DNA from: Microbacteriaceae bacterium
GTDB lineage: Bacteria > Actinomycetota > Actinomycetes > Actinomycetales > Microbacteriaceae
Direction: 5' to 3'
DNA length: 20,220 nucleotides
Assembly (NCBI GenBank): GCA_003454135.1
Contig: DMKW01000130.1
Span: forward strand, 4,018 to 24,237
The translations under genes were made by a program, and so were the position numbers. The notes under the pieces are model-generated. The model saw nothing but the letters and a program-made list of their open reading frames with translations. It was not told the DNA's origin and searched no databases. Below are positions 19,993-20,220 of the stretch, one piece after another (the stretch's first letter is position 1; each line of letters starts with the position of its first letter).

Positions 19993-20220
19993 TCAGACGG
20001 TGAGAAAGCCCGTCACGATGAGTTCGCGGACGCTCGGCAGCAGCTCGCGCAGCAGGCCGCCCTCATCCACCTCGAGCAATTGCGCGATCGCCGCCGCGAT
20101 TGCTCGCACGCTGAGTTCCCCGTCGCACGCTCCGACCAGGGCGGCGAGCGCCGTGTCGAGCGGCACGGACCTGCCGAAACCGCCGCCCTGGCGCAGGGTC
20201 ATGACCGTGGGGTCCGGGCT
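19993..20220 (-). CDS. class I SAM-dependent methyltransferase-like protein, C-terminal part
   Basis: The frame is open to the window edge and gives 75 residues: the segment LRQGGGFGRSVPLDTALAALVGACDGELSVRAIAAAIAQLL, ending VRELIVTGFLTV. This matches the C-terminal winged-helix-like domain of actinobacterial DUF7059/DUF7782-type methyltransferases related to N5-glutamine methyltransferases. The catalytic domain lies outside the window. The apparent ATG at 20202 is internal (the frame continues as TV before it). It ends 111 bases before the secreted-protein gene on the same strand, with no clear terminator between. Confidence 0.7.
   Translation of the reverse strand, partial: SPDPTVMTLRQGGGFGRSVPLDTALAALVGACDGELSVRAIAAAIAQLLEVDEGGLLRELLPSVRELIVTGFLTV

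Noticed and set aside
1..20220. tRNA, rRNA, CRISPR, integrase, transposase or phage genes
   Set aside because: No cloverleaf-like sequence, regularly spaced repeat or mobile-element protein was found on reading either strand; a tRNAscan or Infernal run would settle small RNAs.

Overview
This 20.2 kb window is high-GC, gene-dense chromosomal DNA that reads as an actinobacterium, most likely a member of the Microbacteriaceae or a close relative. The evidence is strong G/C preference at third codon positions, frequent GTG starts, a DUF3097 gene (an essentially actinobacterial family), a mycothiol-type TIGR03086 protein, a TetR regulator with a WHG domain, and several TANNNT -10 elements placed directly in front of start codons (leaderless mRNAs). 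No rRNA, tRNA, CRISPR array, transposase, integrase or phage gene is visible. No gap between genes exceeds about 170 bases.

Layout. 1-967 (+): 3' part of treZ (trehalose synthesis from maltodextrins). 1090-4319 (-): an MpaB-type oxygenase gene, dinB (DNA polymerase IV), and a DyP-type heme peroxidase gene broken by a one-base frameshift. 4349-4711 (+): a 3'-shortened EXPERA-type membrane protein. 4849-6424 (-): a membrane-anchored M23 endopeptidase and a DUF1697 protein. 6486-8163 (+): an aldo/keto reductase and a YceI protein. 8331-9287 (-) and 9398-10141 (+): a divergent pair of metal transporters (cation diffusion facilitator and FetB-like permease). 10153-10665 (-) and 10807-11367 (+): a PaaI-type thioesterase and a TIGR03086 protein. 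11364-12341 (-) and 12403-13035 (+): a second aldo/keto reductase and a YdeI-type protein. 13032-13759 (-): a GNAT acetyltransferase and a PspC mini-protein. 13841-14470 (+): DUF1345 membrane protein. 14490-15783 (-): small membrane protein, 89-aa protein and DUF3097 protein. 15870-16163 (+): small GNAT-like protein. 16173-17009 (-): SDR oxidoreductase. 17151-17369 (+): 5'-truncated SRPBCC remnant. 17355-18825 (-): alpha/beta hydrolase with its own TetR regulator. 18875-19881 (-): a secreted helical protein translationally coupled to a small lipoprotein. 19993-20220 (-): C-terminus of a methyltransferase-like protein.

Most genes are short, independent housekeeping or stress units, and neighbouring transcription units frequently alternate in direction. 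The clearest regulatory unit is the hydrolase/TetR operon: a 15-bp perfect palindrome overlaps the predicted -10 of a leaderless promoter. The clearest structural pattern is large palindromes sitting in three gaps between convergent genes: two are 88% identical copies of one family and one is unrelated in sequence. Genome decay is visible in three genes (DyP frameshift, SRPBCC 5' truncation, EXPERA 3' truncation). I see no convincing new multi-gene system. The best candidates for undescribed biology are the palindrome families and the secreted-protein/lipoprotein pair.
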